From the NCBI GenBank assembly GCA_023432565.1, contig JAEYUL010000185.1, forward strand, positions 1-5,892: DNA of 5,892 nucleotides, written 5' to 3'. The position numbers and the translations under genes are program-made. The notes below the pieces were generated by a model. The model ran no database searches. It saw nothing but the letters and a program-made list of their open reading frames with translations, and was not told the origin of the DNA. This document shows positions 5,550 to 5,892 of the stretch, one piece after another. This DNA is from Actinomycetes bacterium. Lineage in GTDB: Bacteria; Actinomycetota; Actinomycetes; Actinomycetales; Cellulomonadaceae. Position 1 is the first letter of the stretch; each line of letters starts with the position of its first letter.

Positions 5550-5892
5550 GTGACCGATCAGAACACCCCTGAGCTTGCAGCAGCCGCGACGGAGCAGGAC
5601 GGGGTGGCCGCCGCCGCAGCGCCCGCACGTCGCCGTCGTGCGTCGCGTCCCGCCGCAGCCCCGGATCTCGGCGTCGAGACCGCGACGAGCGGCGAGGAGA
5701 GCGCAGCCCCGAGCGCGGCGCCGGAGCCGAAGGCGCGCGCGACGCGGTCGAGGACCGGCGCGGCCAGGGCGAAGCGGGCGAGCGTGGCCGAGGTCGCCCC
5801 GGCCGAGGTCGAGGCTCCCGCCGCGCAGGACACCGGCGCGTCGCAGGGCCCGGGCACGGAGACGTCGGCTCCCGCGCGCACCACCCGCCGCA
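5550..5892 (+). CDS. rne: Probable ribonuclease E (Rne/Rng family), N-terminal 114 residues only
   Basis: The frame opens at a GTG with a strong AGGAG site and stays open to the right edge. The visible protein begins VTDQNTPELAAAATEQDG and is rich in Ala, Pro, Arg and Glu, with basic runs RRRRASRP (27-34) and RATRSRTGAARAKRAS (63-78). It has no membrane segment or folded domain and looks intrinsically disordered. Actinobacterial RNase E proteins characteristically start with such a low-complexity region containing an RRRRA(A)SRPAGPP-like motif before the S1 and catalytic domains. RNase E is the endonuclease central to mRNA decay and rRNA processing. The catalytic part is outside the window, so the function rests on N-terminal resemblance alone. 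Another protein with a disordered Ala/Arg-rich N-terminus, such as an IF-2-like or other RNA-binding protein, is possible. The gene is divergent from cydA and has an apparently long leader. Confidence 0.6.
   Translation, partial: MTDQNTPELAAAATEQDGVAAAAAPARRRRASRPAAAPDLGVETATSGEESAAPSAAPEPKARATRSRTGAARAKRASVAEVAPAEVEAPAAQDTGASQGPGTETSAPARTTRR

Overview
The window comes from a very GC-rich bacterium. GC content, codon use, GTG starts and the short-Q-loop form of CydA with a cysteine pair all point to an actinobacterium, most likely of the Micrococcales/Cellulomonas kind. That placement is inference; no marker gene fixes it.

Minus strand, right to left (positions about 5094 to 1): a compact cytochrome bd oxidase operon in the order cydA-cydB-cydD-cydC. 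CydA and CydB form the quinol-oxidising, O2-reducing oxidase. CydD and CydC form the heterodimeric ABC transporter needed to assemble it. cydA and cydB are 25 bases apart. cydB/cydD and cydD/cydC each overlap by four bases (GTGA and ATGA), so the four genes look like one translationally coupled transcript. cydC runs off the left edge after 260 codons. All key residues that can be checked in CydA, CydB and CydD are intact, so the operon looks functional. No small CydX-type subunit gene fits between the genes.

Positions 5095-5549: a divergent intergenic region of 455 bases. Its cydA-proximal half holds four nearly contiguous inverted repeats (5185-5266), a possible cydA -10 box, and an extended -10 element for rightward transcription. 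Its right half looks like a long leader of about 250 bases for the rightward gene. It contains a 49-codon upstream ORF with a good ribosome binding site, a short ORF whose stop overlaps the next gene's start as GTGA, and hairpins next to the ribosome binding site.

Plus strand, 5550 to the right edge: the first 114 codons of a gene with a strong ribosome binding site. Its Ala/Pro/Arg-rich, disordered N-terminus with an RRRRASRPA-type motif resembles actinobacterial ribonuclease E (Rne/Rng family). The catalytic part lies outside the window, so this call is provisional.

The coding genes are ordinary. The observations most worth checking are the inverted-repeat cluster and the structured, ORF-containing leader of the putative rne gene.
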